Shown: piece after piece, positions 6,399 through 9,028 of the stretch
How the letters are laid out: each line of letters begins with the position of its first letter
How positions within the stretch are numbered: position 1 is the stretch's first letter
Assembly: GCA_963611165.1 (NCBI GenBank)
Contig: CAVDQG010000070.1
Span: 1-9,028 of the forward strand
Direction of reading: 5' to 3'
DNA from: SIG603 sp963611165
GTDB taxonomy: Bacteria > Bacillota > Clostridia > Oscillospirales > Acutalibacteraceae
Length of the DNA: 9,028 nt
Made by a program: the position numbers and the translations under genes
The notes under the pieces: generated by a model
Databases searched by the model: none
What the model was told of the DNA's origin: nothing
The model's input: only the letters and a program-made list of their open reading frames with translations

Positions 6399-8417
6399 TT
6401 ATTCTTTGATTTTGAAATATTTGGTGTTAGCCGAGAACGGCTTGAATTTTTCGCCGCCGCCGCTGTAGAACTTGCCGAAGAACTCGACAAACTGCAAACG
6501 GTTGCAGTGAACATATGCGCCCAGTGCGTTTATGCCGATATTGAGCGTCTGTCCGATTAAGAAGACGAGAATGAACACTATCGCACCGACAACACCGCCG
6601 CCGAGCATTGAGCCCATTTTGTTAAAGACCTGAGCGATGACGCCCGTTGCAAGTCCGAGTGCGAGAAGTCTCGAGTAGGAGAGAATATCGGATAACCAGC
6701 TTGATACGCCGTAAAGAGCATAAAGTCCTTTAAGAAGTCGCTTTGCCGGATTTTTCGATTCTCTGCCGCCGAAAAGTATAACGCCGAGTGCACCGATAAG
6801 TGCCATCACGCCGCCGATTTTAGACCAAAGCGGCGAGAGTGTGAAGCTAATCTGGGTCATGGAAGTGAACATATCCATGGAAAGAAGGACAAGAAGAAGT
6901 CCACCGATAAGCAGATACCACATCAGAACATCATAAACGGCATCCATGACATGACCCGACTTTATGCTTTGATAAGCACTGCAGGCAAGTCCCGCAAAGA
7001 GATGGATAATACCTAATAGGAACGAGAAGATGAGCAATTTCATCGGCTTGTCAATCGGTGCAAACCAAAGGCACGGCGTGAGGCTCGGACCCGAGTAGCC
7101 GAAGAAGGTTGTCGCAACAACGTCTATCGCATCTCCGAAGAACGAACCGAACATAAAGCCCCAGAAGGTCGTTGATATTCCGCAGAAGAAAAACAGTTTC
7201 ATGAAATTCTTCATGCCCGATTCAAGATTTTTAAATTTAAAAAGTATCACGGCAGTTGCTATAACCATGATGAGACCGTAAGCCGCATCGGAAAGCATCA
7301 TGCCAAAAAGGAAATAATAGAATATCGAGGTGATGGACGCAGGGTCCATTTCACCCTTGCCCGGGAGACTGTAAGATTCGATGACCGATTCCACAGGCTC
7401 CGAGAATTTGTTGTTTTTCAGCTTTACAGGGGGATTGTCCTTTTCTGTCGGCTCGGATAATTCGACAAAACAAGGAAATTCCTTTTCAAGCTCATTCTTA
7501 AGCTTTTCGCTGTCTTCACTCGGAATGTATCCCGAAACGATGAAGACGTGAGCGCTCTGGTTAAGCGTGCCGAGAACCTCGTATTTTTCGCTTCTCATCA
7601 GGAAGTAATCAATCGTGTAGAGAAGAGTTTCTCGCTCGCCTGTGAGTGATTTGATATTCTCCTCGTGCTTTTTAACACGCTCGTCACAAAGCCTTATTCT
7701 CTCTTCGAGTATTTTTATGCGCTCGGCTGGAGATTGCTTGCTGGGTTGTGACGGATAGGAAAATCCAATAGCACGAAGTGCGTTCTCCGTATCTTCTGCG
7801 AAATTTTTGTGACAGATAACGAAAACACAGCTCATCTGAGGACTGTGACTGATTATCTCGCAGTCGATAGCCGGGACTTTCGGAAGAGCCTTTGCCAAGG
7901 TGGCTTTAAGCGTCTCTTCGGTGTACTCCTCGGGGAGCGTTCCGATGAAAACTTTCGAAGAATCGGTCTCTTTGGTTCTCATGGATATGTCAAGGCTAAC
8001 CCACGGCTTCAAGGTTTCTATCTGAGTTTCGTATCGAATCTTGTCCGCTTTCGAGTCGGCAATCTTCTTTGAACAGCCGTTGATTTTTGAGGCTGTTTTC
8101 AGTGCCGACTGCGCATTATCGGCGATTCTGTTCCACTCATCAAGAGAAATCTCTTTTCTGCCGCTAAGCGCCGAGAGAAGTCCGCCCTCGGGTTTAACCA
8201 AGGAATCGAGAGTTTCCGCGGCTGTTTGAAGCGATTTTATGCTTGATTCAAACTGCTGTTTCGCCTGCTTGGTGTCCGTCTTGGAGAAAATGCCGTCGTC
8301 GTCGGCTTTTTCGCTTTTGACCTCGACTGCGCCCCTTCGCTGAATGAGCTCAAGAATTTGCTTGCGGTTCGTCTTCAGCCCATAAATACTGATTTTTTTC
8401 ATAGGCAGTACCGCCAT
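6399..8417 (-). CDS. ntpI: V/A-type ATPase subunit I (a-type membrane stator)
   Basis: This is the membrane stator subunit that forms the ion half-channels beside the K ring and anchors the peripheral stalks on its cytoplasmic side. The protein has 672 residues. Residues 1 to about 355 are soluble, with two coiled-coil stretches (about 40-135 and 230-275) between globular lobes. Residues of about 360-635 hold seven to eight membrane helices. The conserved channel segment LSYSRLLALGLA at 579-590 carries Arg583, the expected essential arginine facing the ring glutamate. A second signature, HCNRLQFVEFFGKFYSGGG at 637-655, includes Arg640 and leads into the cytoplasmic C-terminus. The ATG at 8417 has CGGAGGT 6-7 nt upstream and lies 36 nt after the preceding gene. 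Length and motifs are standard, with no sign of disruption. Confidence 0.98.
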   Translation of the reverse strand: MAVLPMKKISIYGLKTNRKQILELIQRRGAVEVKSEKADDDGIFSKTDTKQAKQQFESSIKSLQTAAETLDSLVKPEGGLLSALSGRKEISLDEWNRIADNAQSALKTASKINGCSKKIADSKADKIRYETQIETLKPWVSLDISMRTKETDSSKVFIGTLPEEYTEETLKATLAKALPKVPAIDCEIISHSPQMSCVFVICHKNFAEDTENALRAIGFSYPSQPSKQSPAERIKILEERIRLCDERVKKHEENIKSLTGERETLLYTIDYFLMRSEKYEVLGTLNQSAHVFIVSGYIPSEDSEKLKNELEKEFPCFVELSEPTEKDNPPVKLKNNKFSEPVESVIESYSLPGKGEMDPASITSIFYYFLFGMMLSDAAYGLIMVIATAVILFKFKNLESGMKNFMKLFFFCGISTTFWGFMFGSFFGDAIDVVATTFFGYSGPSLTPCLWFAPIDKPMKLLIFSFLLGIIHLFAGLACSAYQSIKSGHVMDAVYDVLMWYLLIGGLLLVLLSMDMFTSMTQISFTLSPLWSKIGGVMALIGALGVILFGGRESKNPAKRLLKGLYALYGVSSWLSDILSYSRLLALGLATGVIAQVFNKMGSMLGGGVVGAIVFILVFLIGQTLNIGINALGAYVHCNRLQFVEFFGKFYSGGGEKFKPFSANTKYFKIKE

Positions 8418-8453
8418 TTAACTACCTCCGTTTCATGTGCATTTTTTGAGCAC

Positions 8454-8765
8454 CTACTTCAGAATGGTGTCGATTATTGCTTTTTGCGCCGACTCTGCTC
8501 TGTCGGCGGCGGCTTTTCTTAATCTTTCCGTCTGAAGTGAGGAGTCCTTTTTTGCAGCCGATTTAATTTCTTCGGCTTCCTTTTCCGCTTGGAGCAAAGC
8601 ATTATTTTTGCTTTTTTTAGCTTCGGCGGCAGAGGCTTCGGCTAACGATTTGCCTTTTGCCTTGGCTTCGCTGATAATCCTGTTTGCTTCACGCTTGGCG
8701 TTCTCGATAATCTCGTTAGCTTCGGCTTCGCTTAGCTTCACGGCTTCGATAGTGCTTTTTGCCAA
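8454..8765 (-). CDS. ntpF: V/A-type ATPase small peripheral-stalk subunit (H/G type, NtpF-like)
   Basis: This protein of 103 residues is predicted to be almost entirely one charged helix rich in Ala, Glu and Lys. It has no membrane segment and no globular domain. It contains two tandem 11-residue units, EANEIIENAKR (15-25) and EANRIISEAKA (26-36). This pattern fits the right-handed coiled coil that E/G stalks of A/V-ATPases form. Its partner would be subunit E (5235-5819). It is the first gene of the operon, where E. hirae has ntpF; archaeal names are AhaH or subunit H. The start is a TTG at 8765, with AAAGG 9 nt upstream and no in-frame ATG nearby. Sequence alone is low in complexity, so the identity rests strongly on operon position and length. 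Confidence 0.9.
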   Translation of the reverse strand: MAKSTIEAVKLSEAEANEIIENAKREANRIISEAKAKGKSLAEASAAEAKKSKNNALLQAEKEAEEIKSAAKKDSSLQTERLRKAAADRAESAQKAIIDTILK

Positions 8766-8768
8766 AAT

Positions 8769-8781
8769 ATCACACCTTTCC
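8769..8781 (-). promoter_or_regulatory. Ribosome-binding site deciding the TTG start of the first gene
   Basis: The minus-strand block GGAAAGGTGTGAT resembles the extended anti-Shine-Dalgarno complement (AAGGAGGTGAT) with a small change. AAAGG is 9 nt before the TTG at 8763-8765. Its good match and spacing support the TTG as the true start. The identical 13 bases recur at the ntpD ribosome site. Confidence 0.75.
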
Positions 8782-8809
8782 CGAAAATTGCGAAATATGC
8801 AAATTTCCG
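8781..8809 (-). other. Imperfect stem-loop in the leader, just before the first ribosome site
   Basis: On the minus strand CGGAAATTTGC (8809-8799) can pair with GCAATTTTCGG (8791-8781) around a seven-base loop, with two mismatches in eleven positions. The stem ends at the first bases of the ribosome-site block. It is AT-rich and weak, and could slightly influence initiation at the TTG start. The structure is seen in the sequence; function is unproven. Confidence 0.35.
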
Positions 8810-8854
8810 TTTAGTTTGAAGTATTACCTAAGTGAAAAGATAATTACAAAGACT

Positions 8855-8883
8855 ATTGTATATCTAAATTGCACAAAATTCAA
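8855..8883 (-). promoter_or_regulatory. Sigma-A-type promoter of the operon
   Basis: On the minus strand TTGAAT (8883-8878) and TACAAT (8860-8855) are separated by exactly 17 bases. They match the consensus -35 in four of six positions and the -10 in five of six. Transcription would begin near 8848, giving a leader of about 80 nt before the TTG start. No other hexamer pair in the upstream region is as good. This is a prediction from sequence only. Confidence 0.65.
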
Positions 8884-9028
8884 TAACATTACTTAACAAA
8901 TGTGGCTTTTTAATATCAAAATTTCAATTAATTAATATCGTAAATCCTGATATTTTGGTTTCCGAATATTGCATAGGCAAATATTATCGTATCTTTATTT
9001 GCGAAATGTTTTTTGATACAATAATTTA
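8884..9028. other. AT-rich upstream region with inverted repeats, no gene seen
   Basis: No plausible coding frame is visible on either strand. Two overlapping inverted repeats are present. AATATTGC (8965-8972) pairs with GCAAATATT (8977-8985) around ATAG with one bulged A. GCAAATA (8977-8983) also pairs perfectly with TATTTGC (8996-9002). The two pairings exclude each other. They lie upstream of the predicted promoter and could be a protein-binding site, part of a neighbouring gene's 3' end, or chance in AT-rich DNA. Confidence 0.35.

Noticed and set aside
8418..8453. GTGC/GCAC four-base stem with an A-rich loop between the first gene and ntpI, considered as an attenuator.
   Set aside because: The stem is too short to be stable and is not followed by a T run on the transcribed strand.
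110..8765. Search for CRISPR arrays, tRNA/rRNA genes, insertion sequences, inteins or phage attachment sites.
   Set aside because: The whole span is filled by nine intact ATPase genes with gaps of at most 45 nt; no spaced repeats, transposase or intein motifs were seen.

Overview
The window holds one complete operon for a rotary V/A-type ATPase (V-ATPase/A-ATPase family). All of it lies on the minus strand, so it is transcribed from right to left. Nine genes occupy 110-8765 with almost no free space. In transcription order they encode the peripheral-stalk coiled coil (H/G type), membrane subunit I (a), rotor ring subunit K (c), peripheral stalk E, C (d), central stalk F, catalytic A, nucleotide-binding B and central stalk D. 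This is the same order as the Enterococcus hirae operon ntpFIKECGABD, recalled from knowledge rather than searched. The gene order, the strong AAGGAGG-like ribosome sites, the moderate base composition and the protein sequences suggest a low-to-moderate GC Firmicute, most likely an anaerobic gut-type clostridium. I cannot name the species.

Layout. Positions 8766-9028 are an AT-rich upstream region with no convincing gene. It contains a good sigma-A-like promoter (8855-8883), a weak stem-loop just before the first ribosome site, and AT-rich inverted repeats further upstream. Positions 4248-8765 hold the stalk and membrane genes H, I, K, E and C, with F overlapping the end of C. Positions 764-4255 hold F and the A3B3 headpiece genes, with A and B one base apart. 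Positions 110-757 hold D. Positions 32-94 hold a stem-loop followed by a textbook rho-independent terminator with a UUCG loop, which ends the operon. Positions 1-31 are too short to assign.

How the genes work together. A and B form the catalytic hexamer, and D and F form the axle inside it. C links the axle to the ring of K subunits. I provides the ion half-channels next to the ring, and E plus H form the peripheral stalks that hold the head still. The K subunit carries every side chain known to bind Na+ in E. hirae NtpK, so the enzyme is probably a sodium-motive ATPase. It has one ionisable carboxylate per four-helix subunit. The active-site residues visible in A and B are intact and every gene has near-standard length, so the complex should be functional.

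This is a well-known system and I found no undescribed machinery. The points worth a second look are small: the Na+ ligand signature, an out-of-frame ATG competing at the B/D junction, a TTG start with a shared 13-nt ribosome-site block at the first and last genes, the 3' hairpin pair, and the palindromic upstream region.
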